A stretch of DNA of 62,859 bases from Clostridium akagii DSM 12554 (lineage in GTDB: Bacteria > Bacillota > Clostridia > Clostridiales > Clostridiaceae). This document shows positions 44,335 through 53,631 of the stretch, piece after piece (the stretch's first letter is position 1; every line of letters begins with the position of its first letter). The stretch lies in NCBI RefSeq assembly GCF_000686725.1, contig NZ_JMLK01000021.1:1-62859 (forward strand), given 5' to 3'. The translations under genes and the position numbers were made by a program. The notes beneath the pieces were generated by a model, which searched no databases, was not told where the DNA came from, and was given only the letters and a program-made list of their open reading frames with translations.

Positions 44335-45942
44335 ATGGAAAAATTAGAGTTAAATGAAAAAAGCATAAAACAAACAGAAGCATGGAAAAAAGCAGGTATA
44401 GAGCTTCCACAATTTGATGTTGAAAAGATGTCAGCTTTAACTATGGATAACCCTACATGGGTGCATTTTGGTGCAGGAAATATTTTCAGAGGATTTATAG
44501 CAGCGCTTCAACAAACATTATTAAATACCGGTAAAGCGGATACGGGTATTGTTGCAGTAGAAGGTTATGACTATGAAATCATAGACAAAATTTATACCCC
44601 TTATAATAATTTAAGTTTGCTTGTAACTATGAAACCTGATGGTGGTTTAGATAAAAAAGTTATAGCGAGTATAGGTGAAGGTCTAACAGCAGATTTTTCC
44701 AGGGAGCAAGATTTTAAAAGATTGAAGACTATATTTTCAAAACCATCATTACAAATGGTGAGTTTTACAATAACTGAAAAAGGATATAGCTTAAAAAATA
44801 TTTCGGATAATGATATATCGGATGGTTTAGAACATCCTGAAAGTGTTATAGCGAAAGTTGCATCCCTTATGCACCAAAGGTATAAAAGTGGAGAACTTCC
44901 CATTGCGCTTGTAAGTATGGACAATTGTTCACATAATGGAGAAAAATTATATAATGCAATAAACACAATTGTAACTAAGTGGGCTAACAATGGAGTAGCT
45001 GAGAAAGACTTTTTAGCATATATTAATAATCCTAAAAAGGTATCATTTCCATGGAGCATGATAGATAAAATCACACCAAGACCTTCTGAAAGTGTTAAAA
45101 ATACATTAAATAAAGATGGATTTACAGACACCGATGTTGTTATTACAAAGTGTAATACGTATATTGCACCTTTTGTAAATGCAGAAGGACCCCAATATCT
45201 TGTATTAGAAGATAGTTTTCCAAATGGTAGGTTGCCACTTGAGGATGCCGGAGTATTTTTTACTGATAGACAAACTGTAGAAAGGGTAGAAAAGATGAAA
45301 GTATGTACATGTTTGAATCCACTTCATACCTCTCTTGCTATTTTTGGCTGTTTACTCGGATTTAACTTGATTGCAGATGAAATGAAAGATAAAGATTTGA
45401 GAAGATTAGTAGAAAAAGTTGGATATGTCGAAGGAATGCCGGTAGTTGTTAATCCTGAGATATTGGATCCAAAAGATTTTATTAAGGAAGTACTTGAGGT
45501 AAGACTACCAAATCCTTATATGCCTGATACTCCTCAGAGAATCGTATCAGATACTTCTCAAAAAATCGGAATAAGATTTGGAGAAACAATTAAATCATAT
45601 GTGCAAAGAGAAGATTTAGACCCTAATAATCTTAAATATATACCTCTTGTAATTGCAGGGTGGTGCAGGTATCTAATGGCTATAGATGATAATGGTCAGG
45701 TTATGGAATTGAGTTCAGATCCACTACTTAGCACACTTAAAACTTATGTTTCAGAAATTAAATTAGGTAGCGAAGAAAAAGCAGGTAAAAGGTTAAAACC
45801 AATACTTTCAAATGAAGAAATATTTGGATTAAATCTTTATGATACTAGCCTGGGAGAAAAAATAGAAGGTTATTTTGATGAAATGATTACTGGAACTGGT
45901 GCTGTTAGGTTAACACTTCAAAAGTATGTGGAGTGCAGGTAA
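44335..45942 (+). CDS. uxuB: Fructuronate reductase (mannitol dehydrogenase family)
   Basis: The 535-residue protein of the long-chain polyol dehydrogenase family has the NAD loop in VHFGAGNIFRGF near residue 45, VSMDNCSHNGEK, and the catalytic Lys-Asn-His region KVCTCLNPLHTSLA near residue 322. It reduces D-fructuronate to D-mannonate with NADH, between uxaC and uxuA. Tagaturonate reductases are related, but no altronate dehydratase is present here, so the glucuronate branch is favoured. It is somewhat longer than the enterobacterial enzyme. A hairpin follows before uxaC. Confidence 0.9.
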   Translation: MEKLELNEKSIKQTEAWKKAGIELPQFDVEKMSALTMDNPTWVHFGAGNIFRGFIAALQQTLLNTGKADTGIVAVEGYDYEIIDKIYTPYNNLSLLVTMKPDGGLDKKVIASIGEGLTADFSREQDFKRLKTIFSKPSLQMVSFTITEKGYSLKNISDNDISDGLEHPESVIAKVASLMHQRYKSGELPIALVSMDNCSHNGEKLYNAINTIVTKWANNGVAEKDFLAYINNPKKVSFPWSMIDKITPRPSESVKNTLNKDGFTDTDVVITKCNTYIAPFVNAEGPQYLVLEDSFPNGRLPLEDAGVFFTDRQTVERVEKMKVCTCLNPLHTSLAIFGCLLGFNLIADEMKDKDLRRLVEKVGYVEGMPVVVNPEILDPKDFIKEVLEVRLPNPYMPDTPQRIVSDTSQKIGIRFGETIKSYVQREDLDPNNLKYIPLVIAGWCRYLMAIDDNGQVMELSSDPLLSTLKTYVSEIKLGSEEKAGKRLKPILSNEEIFGLNLYDTSLGEKIEGYFDEMITGTGAVRLTLQKYVECR

Positions 45943-45963
45943 TAAAAATAATTTATTAAATAA

Positions 45964-45996
45964 ATATTTTAGCTGTTGTTCTAGCAGCTAAAATAT
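45964..45996 (+). promoter_or_regulatory. Intercistronic hairpin between uxuB and uxaC
   Basis: ATATTTTAGCTG pairs with CAGCTAAAATAT (12 bp) around a 9-base loop, with no T run. It is probably an mRNA stability or processing structure rather than a terminator. Confidence 0.55.
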
Positions 45997-46015
45997 ACTT
46001 AAGAGGAGTTAAGAA

Positions 46016-47416
46016 ATGAGAAAATTTATGGATAAAGATTTTTTATTGAATAGCGATGCAGCAATTAAATTGTTTCACAATTATGCAGAAGATATGCCAA
46101 TTATTGATTATCACTGCCACGTAAGTGAAAAAGAAATATTTGAAAACAAACAATTTAAGAATATCACTGAGGCATGGCTTTACGGAGATCATTATAAATG
46201 GAGAGCAATGAGAAGTGCAGGTATTGATGAAAAGTACATTACGGGCGACGCAACAGACTATGAAAAATTTGTCGCATATGCAAAAACGGTATCAATGGCC
46301 ATAGGAAATCCACTATATCATTGGACACATTTAGAACTTCAAAGATTCTTCGGTATATATGAAGTGTTAAATGAGAAAAATGCACAAGTTATATGGGAAA
46401 AAGTAAACGTTTTACTTAAAAGTGAAGGTTATAGGACAAGGGATTTAATTGAAAAAGCAAATGTGAAGACAATATGCACAACTGATGATCCTACAGATAA
46501 TCTAGAATATCATATAAAATTGAAAGAAGACAAGCATTTCAATGTAAACGTTTTACCAGCTTTTAGGCCTGATGAGGGTCTGGCTATTAACAAAGTAGGT
46601 TTCATTGAATGGATTGAGAAACTTAAAAAAGTATCTGATAGGAATATAGAAAATTATGATGACTTTTTAGAGGCACTTGAAAGTAGAGCAAAGTTTTTTC
46701 ATTCAGTTGGATGTAGAATTTCAGATCATGGACTTGATTATGTACCATATATGGAAGCCACAAGGGAAGAAATTTCTCTGATATTTTTAAAAGGATTAAA
46801 GGGAGATATTATAAGCTCTGATGAAGAAGAAAAATATAGAACATTCACCTTGATATTTCTGGGAAAATTATATTCAAATTTAGGATGGTCAATGGAACTG
46901 CATATTAATGCACAAAGAGATAATAGTACTAAAATGCTTAATAAAATTGGACATAATACTGGATTTGATTCAATTCGTGATAGCGGAGTATCTTTTTCAC
47001 TTTCAATGTTATTGAACTCACTTGATTCACAAGATTTATTACCTAAAACAATTGTATACAGTCTAAACCCTAATGACAATTATACAATAGGTGCATTAAT
47101 TGGATGTTTTCAAGCAAGTGAAGGAAAAGGTAAGATACAACTGGGGGCTGCATGGTGGTTTAATGACAATAAGGACGGTATGATTGAGCAAATGAAAGCA
47201 CTTGGTAATCTTGGATTATTAAGCACATTCATTGGGATGCTAACGGATTCAAGGAGCTTTTTATCTTATACTAGACACGAATATTTCAGAAGAATTCTTT
47301 GTAATTTAATTGGAGAATGGGTGGAAAATGGAGAGATTCCAGGCGACATGGAAATGCTTGGAGAGATGGTTCAAAATATTTGTTATAACAATGCAAAATC
47401 ATACCTTAATATTTAG
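46016..47416 (+). CDS. uxaC: Uronate isomerase
   Basis: The 466-residue protein has the uronate isomerase pattern: PIIDYHCHVSEKEI near residue 30 (HxH metal site), TICTTDDPTDNLEYH near 155, SDHGLDYVPY near 242, MELHINAQRDNS near 300, and GMLTDSRSFLSYTRHEYFRRILC near 422. It converts D-glucuronate to D-fructuronate (and galacturonate to tagaturonate), the first step of the pathway that uxuB, uxuA, kdgK and kdgA complete. An AAGAGGAG site precedes the ATG. The GPH symporter 51 bases downstream probably brings in the substrate. Confidence 0.95.
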   Translation: MRKFMDKDFLLNSDAAIKLFHNYAEDMPIIDYHCHVSEKEIFENKQFKNITEAWLYGDHYKWRAMRSAGIDEKYITGDATDYEKFVAYAKTVSMAIGNPLYHWTHLELQRFFGIYEVLNEKNAQVIWEKVNVLLKSEGYRTRDLIEKANVKTICTTDDPTDNLEYHIKLKEDKHFNVNVLPAFRPDEGLAINKVGFIEWIEKLKKVSDRNIENYDDFLEALESRAKFFHSVGCRISDHGLDYVPYMEATREEISLIFLKGLKGDIISSDEEEKYRTFTLIFLGKLYSNLGWSMELHINAQRDNSTKMLNKIGHNTGFDSIRDSGVSFSLSMLLNSLDSQDLLPKTIVYSLNPNDNYTIGALIGCFQASEGKGKIQLGAAWWFNDNKDGMIEQMKALGNLGLLSTFIGMLTDSRSFLSYTRHEYFRRILCNLIGEWVENGEIPGDMEMLGEMVQNICYNNAKSYLNI

Positions 47417-47467
47417 ATGAAATTTAAATATGAAATACTATATTAATTAGAGAGAGAGGCAAATAAA

Positions 47468-48985
47468 ATGTTAAAAAAATCAAGGAAGATCACTTTAGGA
47501 GTAGGTCTTGGTTATGGACTAGTTGACACCATGGGTGGAGGAGCATTTACAATTATTGGAGCTTTTTTACTATTCTTTTATACCACTTTTGCAGGTCTAT
47601 CACCGATACAAGCAGCTTCTATTATTGCCATTGCTCGTCTTGTGGATGCAGTCTCTAGTTTGTGCATAGGGAGTATAACAGACAATTTTTATAAAACTAG
47701 ATTAGGAAAAATATTTGGAAGACGTCGTTTCTTTTTATTGATTGGAGCACCTTTAATGGCAGTGTATGCTATGCTGTGGGTTACTGGCAGGGGCTACTGG
47801 TATTATCTAATCACTTATTTATTATTTGAGATTATTGCGGCTATGGTATTGATACCATATGAAACATTGCCATCTGAAATGACAAAGAAATTTAATGAAA
47901 GAACTATACTTTCTACATCTAGGATGTTTGTTTCCGCTACAGGTACATTTCTAGCAACATTTGTTCCGGGAATATTAATTAGTCATTTTGGTCAAAAAAA
48001 CCCATACGCTTATTTTTTTAATGGATGCCTTTTCGCTATAATATTTGCTATTTGTATATTTATATCATATAAAGTTACTTGGGAAAGAGAACTTTCACCT
48101 GAAATGGAAGAGGAGTTATTAATCAAAACACACGAACATAAAAGTGTTAGACAACGCATGGAAACTATCGTTAAGATAATTATGGATTATATATCTACAT
48201 TAAAGATTAAAAGCTTTAGAAAACATTTAATGATTTATATGCTATCATTTACAGCTAAAGATACATTTAATGCAGTATTCGTATTTTTCTGTGTTTATGA
48301 CTTAAAAGTTACAGCTTCACTTGCTGCCAATTTGCTTTCACTTAGTATTGTGGGCATACCTATGACTATCTTTGCAGGATTTTTGATGATTAAGATAGGA
48401 CCAGGTAATTTATTCAAAATATCTTACTCTATAATGATTGTATGCTTAGTAGGTTTCTATACTGTTTATGTAATTAATCCAGGATCAAAAATTGTGATTT
48501 TATTTGTAATTGCTGGAGTTTACCAAATAGGCAGAAGTATATTAGAATTTACACCATGGAATGTGTTCCCATTTATTCCTGATGTGGATGAAATTGTTAC
48601 AAGACAAAGAAGAGAAGGTCTTTTTGCCGCAGTTATGACTTTCACCAGAAAGAGTAGCGTAGCCGTTGCTACATTTGTTGTTGGAGTTATATTGGAGTAT
48701 GGAGGATTTGTTAAGGGACGAGCAGTTCAACCACCTCATGTAATGCATACTATTGCATACCTTATGGTTGGTGGATCTATTGGATTACTTGTAATTGCTT
48801 TACTCTTTACGTTAACCTTCCATCTTAATAAACAAACACATCTTATATTAACAAAAGAAATTGAACGATTAAAAAATAACGGTTCAAAACTAGATGTTGA
48901 TGCTAAAACAAAGGAAGTTGTTGAAGATCTTACTGGATATAAATATGAAGATATTTGGCAGGAAATACCGAGGGTAAGTCTGTAA
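47468..48985 (+). CDS. GPH-family symporter, probably for a uronate or uronoside
   Basis: The 505-residue MFS protein of the GPH type has GVGLGYGLVDTMGGGAFTIIGAFLLFFYT at the start, ITDNFYKTRLGKIFGRRRFF after the second segment, and FPFIPDVDEIVTRQRREGLFAAVMTF late. It has about 12 membrane helices and a charged C-terminal tail of about 45 residues. It closes the uxuA-uxuB-uxaC unit, so glucuronate or a glucuronide is the likely substrate. It is only distantly similar to the symporter at 6316. Confidence 0.85.
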   Translation: MLKKSRKITLGVGLGYGLVDTMGGGAFTIIGAFLLFFYTTFAGLSPIQAASIIAIARLVDAVSSLCIGSITDNFYKTRLGKIFGRRRFFLLIGAPLMAVYAMLWVTGRGYWYYLITYLLFEIIAAMVLIPYETLPSEMTKKFNERTILSTSRMFVSATGTFLATFVPGILISHFGQKNPYAYFFNGCLFAIIFAICIFISYKVTWERELSPEMEEELLIKTHEHKSVRQRMETIVKIIMDYISTLKIKSFRKHLMIYMLSFTAKDTFNAVFVFFCVYDLKVTASLAANLLSLSIVGIPMTIFAGFLMIKIGPGNLFKISYSIMIVCLVGFYTVYVINPGSKIVILFVIAGVYQIGRSILEFTPWNVFPFIPDVDEIVTRQRREGLFAAVMTFTRKSSVAVATFVVGVILEYGGFVKGRAVQPPHVMHTIAYLMVGGSIGLLVIALLFTLTFHLNKQTHLILTKEIERLKNNGSKLDVDAKTKEVVEDLTGYKYEDIWQEIPRVSL

Positions 48986-49184
48986 AAAAGTATGATTAAA
49001 TTAATTTATCTTTCCTCGGACAAAAAGGTCTTATTTGCGGTAACATATGGTGGCGGGGATGTGTCTCAATACCAGAAGTATTGTCAGAAGAAGAAGATAT
49101 GTGTGAATAGTTATTTAGCTAGGATGATTTATAACTTTATATCGTGCTAATGAGGCTTTTGATCTGTTACTATGTTAGAATTTA
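48986..49184. other. Short intergenic, nothing recognised
   Basis: No supported gene. A plus-strand frame reading ICGNIWWRGCVSIPEVLSEE has no start and no recognised family. Confidence 0.4.
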
Positions 49185-49216
49185 AAAGGGACCGCCTTAT
49201 TGGCGGTCCCTTTCTT
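49185..49216 (-). terminator. G+C-rich terminator after the tetR relic
   Basis: AAAGGGACCGCC and GGCGGTCCCTTT form a 12-bp stem around TTATT, with A and T tracts on the two sides. It is likely bidirectional. Confidence 0.9.
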
Positions 49217-49227
49217 GCATAAAGGAT

Positions 49228-49488
49228 TCAGGCGTTGGCACTTTTAAGCCCGCTTAATAGTTTCATATAATTTGCTAACATTTTGGGATCATTAATGGAG
49301 CTAAGACATGTAGCTTCCGTCATTACTTTGATCCAATGACGAAGGTTCATGTCAGCGTGACTTACTTTTAGTGCTTTTGCCACGTCAGTTATATTAGCTT
49401 TGTGGGGTCCGAAACGGTGAATGACTTCTTTTGTTGCATTGAGGATTATTTCTTTATCTAACGAAATCTTATTCAAATTTATCACCAT
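49228..49488 (-). pseudogene. Internally deleted TetR-family regulator gene
   Basis: Only 86 codons remain. The first 45 residues are a TetR N-terminus (ATKEVIHRFGPHKANITDVAKALKVSHA). Where the recognition helix should end in a YRYF-like block, the sequence jumps to MNLRHWIKVMTEATCLSSINDPKMLANYMKLL, which fits the middle of a TetR effector domain, and then stops. Full-length members have about 190 residues. The DNA-binding helix is damaged, so the product is unlikely to function. It is divergent from the SMR pump. Confidence 0.7.
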
Positions 49489-49525
49489 AGGGTTATGAAC
49501 TGTATGGAACTAGTCTTGTTTATTA

Positions 49526-49597
49526 TTGACAAAATCGAATTCATTAACTACAATTAAATTAGTCCATTTATGGACTAATTTAATTGTAGTTAATGAA
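49526..49597 (+). promoter_or_regulatory. SMR promoter overlapped by a 58-bp perfect palindrome
   Basis: TTGACA (49526-49531), 17 bp, TACAAT (49549-49554). A palindrome with 27-base perfect arms around TTTA spans 49540-49597. It includes the -10 and ends about 15 bases before the SMR start. Repeated TTAACTACAAT and TTAGTCCA blocks in each arm could hold two regulator dimers, such as the downstream MarR protein. Confidence 0.8.
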
Positions 49598-49612
49598 AGA
49601 GGGTTTTATATT

Positions 49613-49936
49613 ATGGAATGGGTTTATTTAATTCTAGCTGTTATTCTTGAAACTATAGGAACAACTTGTATGAAGATGTCTAATGGATTTACAAGACTAT
49701 TCCCAATTGTAGGAACATTTCTAGCATATGGTTTATGTTTTGCTTTTTTAGCAATAGCATTAAAAAAAATACCTGTTAGTGTGGCATATGCTATATGGGG
49801 AGCTACTGGAATTATTATTGTATCAGTAATAGGAATACTTGTATTTAAGGAAAGCGTTAGTGCTTTAAAAATACTGTCTTTACTTTTTATTATATTGGGT
49901 GTTATAGGCATGAACCTAAGTGGTGTTAGCCACTAG
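49613..49936 (+). CDS. Small multidrug resistance (SMR) efflux protein
   Basis: The 107-residue protein has four transmembrane helices and SMR features: the membrane-embedded Glu in ILAVILETIGTTCMK near residue 13, then AYGLCFAFLAIALKKIPVSVAYAIWGATGIIIVSVIGI, typical of EmrE/QacC/YkkC-type proteins. ATG 49613 gives the standard family length and follows AGAGGG. It should export cationic compounds or guanidinium-like substrates as a dimer. A MarR gene follows after 29 bases, and the promoter is covered by a very long palindrome. Confidence 0.9.
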   Translation: MEWVYLILAVILETIGTTCMKMSNGFTRLFPIVGTFLAYGLCFAFLAIALKKIPVSVAYAIWGATGIIIVSVIGILVFKESVSALKILSLLFIILGVIGMNLSGVSH

Positions 49937-49965
49937 GTTTTGCATAAGGAAGGAGTGAGAAATAA

Positions 49966-50412
49966 ATGAATGAAAAAGAGGAATTTAATGAGGAAATAAA
50001 TCTTTATTATAAATATTATTTTGAATTTGGCGATACGTATCATGTTTGGGCTAAAAATCATGGTATTCAGGATACAGTTCTATTTGTTCTACATGAAATA
50101 AACGAAAAATTACCTTACTGTACTCAAAATGAAATTTGTGGAAAACTGTTTTTACCAAAGCAGACAGTGTCGTTAATATTATCTGGGCTTGAAAAGAAAG
50201 GGTATGTTTTGAGGGAATTAAATCCTCAAGACCGTAGAAATAAGATTGTTAGGTTCACGGAGCAAGGAGAGGAATATGCAAAAGGCATACTTGACGAACT
50301 TAAAGTGGCAGAAATAAGAGCCTTAGGTAATATGTCACAAGAAGAAAGAAAATCTATGTTTGCAAGTTTTAGTTTATTATCTGATTTATTAGCTAAAAGT
50401 CTTTCTAAATGA
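49966..50412 (+). CDS. MarR family transcriptional regulator
   Basis: The 148-residue protein has a MarR winged helix: NEICGKLFLPKQTVSLILSGLEKKGYVLRELNPQDRRNKIVRFTEQG, including the DRRNK wing. A long N-terminal helix (FNEEINLYYKYYFEF) serves dimerisation. An AAGGAAGGAG site precedes the ATG. It is co-transcribed with the SMR pump and is a good candidate to bind the palindrome at its promoter. The ligand is unknown. Confidence 0.9.
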   Translation: MNEKEEFNEEINLYYKYYFEFGDTYHVWAKNHGIQDTVLFVLHEINEKLPYCTQNEICGKLFLPKQTVSLILSGLEKKGYVLRELNPQDRRNKIVRFTEQGEEYAKGILDELKVAEIRALGNMSQEERKSMFASFSLLSDLLAKSLSK

Positions 50413-50778
50413 GGTGGGAATGATACCATTACCAACATACAACTTAAGTTGCTTTAATCACATTCATTGAGACAATACATTGCTTATGTAAGAGGATATC
50501 ACTTGGTCAAATTTTTCTAAAAGGCCAGGATTTATGACTATGCTTTAAAGAGCTACATCAACCAACACAAGACTAACAACAATCTCAGCTGTAGTCACAG
50601 CATGAACAATTTAATATTTCATATACTAATGATCCATTTATGTTTAAATGTGAGCGAAATTAAAAGAAATCAAAAATAATATGATTGAATTTGATTATAT
50701 ATGTTGTTTAGTGATCGTTTTTATATTATCATGTGTATAAGGGTATTAAAAACCAATAGAAAAGGTAGTGATGAAAAG
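50413..50778. other. Intergenic upstream of fruK
   Basis: I see no intact gene. A DeoR-type fruR, often found here in other firmicutes, is absent. Plus-strand text around 50500-50600 gives fragments such as YINQHKTNNN without a start. A promoter is probably within 50680-50750 (A/T-rich, TATATTATC near 50730), but no clear -35 is assigned. Confidence 0.45.
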
Positions 50779-51693
50779 ATGATATATACTGTAACTTTTA
50801 ATCCCGCCATAGATTATGTTGTGAACGTAGACAATTTTAAAGCTGGAATAGTTAACAGGGTTAGCAGTGAAGAAAAATTTGCTGGTGGAAAAGGTATAAA
50901 TGTATCAAGAGTTTTAAATAACATGGGTGTAAAAAGTAAGGCATTAGGGTTTGTCGGAGGTTTTACTGGAAAATTCATCATTGATTCATTAGAAAAGCAA
51001 GGCATTGAAACTGAATTCATTGAGATAAATGGAGATACAAGAATTAACGTTAAGCTTAAATCAAAGGGAGAAACAGAAATCAATGGGGCAGGTCCAATTA
51101 TTGAAAAGGAGGATTTGAACAAATTATTCAAAATAGTAGAAGGATTAAACTCAGAGGATTATCTAGTACTAGCAGGAAATGTCCAGAAATCTGTTCCCAG
51201 TGACATATATGCAAAACTTCAAAAAAAGTGTAGTTCTAATAATGTGAAAGTTATAGTTGATACAACAGGCAATGCTTTGGTAGCGACATTAGAGAACAAG
51301 CCATTTTTAATAAAGCCTAATAATCATGAATTAGGTGAAATTTTTAACAAAGAACTTACAGATCAAGATGAAATTATAGAATATGCAAGGAAGCTCATAG
51401 TTATGGGAGCACAGAATGTAATTATATCTATGGCTGAAAAAGGAGCCCTTTTAATTTGTGAAAGAGGAGTATATCATGCAACTCCTGCAAAGGGAACAGT
51501 AAAGAATTCGGTTGGCGCAGGAGATTCAGTTATTGCAGGATTTTTAGCTAAATATTCAGGGTCAAAGGATTTAATTGAAGCTTTTAGGTGGGGTGCTACA
51601 TGCGGAAGTGCAACAGCATTTTCAAAGGATTTATGTACAAAAGAAGACGTTGAATATTATTTAGCACAAGTAAGTGTAAATAAAATAGATTAA
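50779..51693 (+). CDS. fruK: 1-phosphofructokinase
   Basis: The 304-residue PfkB-type kinase has MIYTVTFNPAIDYVVNVD (the tagatose/fructose-phosphate kinase start), KFAGGKGINVSRVLNNMG near residue 35, and NSVGAGDSVIAGF with the catalytic Asp near 250. It phosphorylates fructose-1-phosphate made by the PTS enzyme downstream. ATG 50779 follows AAAAGGTAGTG and matches the family start; the in-frame ATG at 50701 adds an unrelated tail. It is co-transcribed with fruA, 66 bases on. Confidence 0.95.
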   Translation: MIYTVTFNPAIDYVVNVDNFKAGIVNRVSSEEKFAGGKGINVSRVLNNMGVKSKALGFVGGFTGKFIIDSLEKQGIETEFIEINGDTRINVKLKSKGETEINGAGPIIEKEDLNKLFKIVEGLNSEDYLVLAGNVQKSVPSDIYAKLQKKCSSNNVKVIVDTTGNALVATLENKPFLIKPNNHELGEIFNKELTDQDEIIEYARKLIVMGAQNVIISMAEKGALLICERGVYHATPAKGTVKNSVGAGDSVIAGFLAKYSGSKDLIEAFRWGATCGSATAFSKDLCTKEDVEYYLAQVSVNKID

Positions 51694-51759
51694 TAATTGG
51701 CCCTTAATTGGGCTGTTTATATAAACTAATGAAATGTAATTTATTACAGGAGGAAAAAG

Positions 51760-53631
51760 ATGAAAATAACAGAACTTTTAAGAAAAAACACCATAATTCT
51801 AGATTTGAAATCTACAAATAAAGCAGAAGTAATTGATGAATTAGTAGAAAAATTAGATAGTGCTGGAATATTAAATGATAAAGAAGAATACAAGAAAGCA
51901 ATTTTAAAAAGAGAAGCAGACTTCTCAACTGGAATTGGTGAGGGAATAGCTATACCACATGCAAAGGTTGCAGCTGTAAAAACTCCAGCCTTAGCCTTTG
52001 GACGTTCCATGCAGGGTATTGATTTTGATTCTCTAGATGGTAATCCAGCAAACATATTTTTTATGATTGCAGCGACTGAAGGGGCTAACAATACACACCT
52101 AGAAACATTATCAAGATTGTCTACTATGCTTATGAATGAAGAGTTTAAAAAGAAACTTCTTATTGTTGACACTGAGGATGAAGTTTTAAGTTTAATTGAT
52201 AGTCAAGAAGAAGAAAAATTAGAAGAAGAAAATGCTGAAGAGGACGTTGCAGAAATAGCGGAAGGCTCAAAGGGTTTAGTTTTAGCCGTAACAGCATGTC
52301 CTACAGGAATAGCACATACTTACATGGCAGCCGATGCATTGAAGAATAAGGCTAAAGAAATGGGAGTAGACATAAAGGTTGAAACCAATGGTGCTACGGG
52401 AGTTAAAAACAGATTAACTGATGATGAAATATCGAGAGCATCAGGTATAATAGTAGCTGCTGATAAACAAGTTGAAATGGCAAGATTTAATGGAAAAAAA
52501 GTAGTTATAGTTCCTGTGGTACAGGGAATAAAAAGGCCAGAACAACTTATAAATCAAGCATTGAATGGTGAAGCACCTATATATAACCACGAGGGTGGTT
52601 CTGAAAAAACAAATACCAGAGAAAAGACTGGTATTTATAAACATCTTATGAGTGGTATTTCAAATATGCTTCCTTTCATTGTTGGGGGAGGAATATTAAT
52701 AGCTTTATCATTTATATTTGAAAAGAGTACAAATCCAAACTTGTTATATTTGTCTAAACTACTTTCAGTTGTTGGAGGCGATAATGCATTTGCACTTATG
52801 GTACCAGTACTGGCTGGATTTATTGGCATGAGCATTGCAGACAGACCAGGGTTTGCTCCTGCAATGGTGGGTGGATTTTTAGCATATCAAAGTAAAGCAG
52901 GATTTCTTGGAGGACTTATTGCAGGATTTCTTGGTGGTTATGTAGTATTGCTTCTTAAGAAGGCTTTCGCAAAATTACCGGAGTCACTTGAGAGCATAAA
53001 GCCAGTGCTTATATATCCATTACTAGGCATTTTTATAACCGGGGCTATAATGTATATTTGTATAGACGGACCTGTTATCGAAATAAATCTTTTACTACAA
53101 CATTGGTTAGGCAACATGGGAACAGGAAATAAAGTGCTACTTGGAGTGATTCTTGGTGGAATGATGGCAATAGATATGGGCGGCCCCATAAACAAGGCTG
53201 CTTTTGCATTTGGAATTGCAATGATAGCTTCAAAAAATTATTACCCACATGCAGCTGTTATGGCTGGAGGTATGTCTGCACCACTGGGAATTGCTCTTGC
53301 TACTACATTCTTTAAAAATAGATTTACAAAACAAGAGAGAGAAACCGGTCTTAGCTGCTATGTAATGGGAGCCTGCTTTATAACAGAGGGTGCAATACCT
53401 TTTGCAGCCGCAGATCCAGCAAGAGTTATTCCAGCAACTGCAGTTGGTTCTGCAGTAGCAGGAGGACTTGCATTGTTCTTTAATATAGGACTACCAGTTC
53501 CACACGGTGGTGTATTTGTAATTGCATTAGTTAAAGGTAACCCATTACTTTATATATTATCAATTCTCATAGGTGCCATAGTAACTTGCATTTTACTAAG
53601 AATCTTAAAAAGACCTATTGAAACAGTTTAA
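51760..53631 (+). CDS. fruA: PTS fructose transporter, fused EIIA-EIIB-EIIC
   Basis: The 623-residue protein has EIIA (about 1-145) with the phospho-His in GIGEGIAIPHAKV near residue 66, a short acidic linker, EIIB (about 168-265) with the phospho-Cys in AVTACPTGIAHTYMAA near residue 179, and EIIC (about 290-620) with GGGILIALSFI, TEGAIPFAAADP and VPHGGVFVI. It imports fructose as fructose-1-phosphate. An AGGAGG site precedes the ATG. Together with fruK this is a complete fructose route, separate from the non-PTS fructokinase at 8603. Confidence 0.95.
   Translation: MKITELLRKNTIILDLKSTNKAEVIDELVEKLDSAGILNDKEEYKKAILKREADFSTGIGEGIAIPHAKVAAVKTPALAFGRSMQGIDFDSLDGNPANIFFMIAATEGANNTHLETLSRLSTMLMNEEFKKKLLIVDTEDEVLSLIDSQEEEKLEEENAEEDVAEIAEGSKGLVLAVTACPTGIAHTYMAADALKNKAKEMGVDIKVETNGATGVKNRLTDDEISRASGIIVAADKQVEMARFNGKKVVIVPVVQGIKRPEQLINQALNGEAPIYNHEGGSEKTNTREKTGIYKHLMSGISNMLPFIVGGGILIALSFIFEKSTNPNLLYLSKLLSVVGGDNAFALMVPVLAGFIGMSIADRPGFAPAMVGGFLAYQSKAGFLGGLIAGFLGGYVVLLLKKAFAKLPESLESIKPVLIYPLLGIFITGAIMYICIDGPVIEINLLLQHWLGNMGTGNKVLLGVILGGMMAIDMGGPINKAAFAFGIAMIASKNYYPHAAVMAGGMSAPLGIALATTFFKNRFTKQERETGLSCYVMGACFITEGAIPFAAADPARVIPATAVGSAVAGGLALFFNIGLPVPHGGVFVIALVKGNPLLYILSILIGAIVTCILLRILKRPIETV

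Noticed and set aside
44601-45131. Minus-strand frame of 176 codons inside uxuB
   Set aside because: It is the antisense shadow of a gene with a clear family signature.
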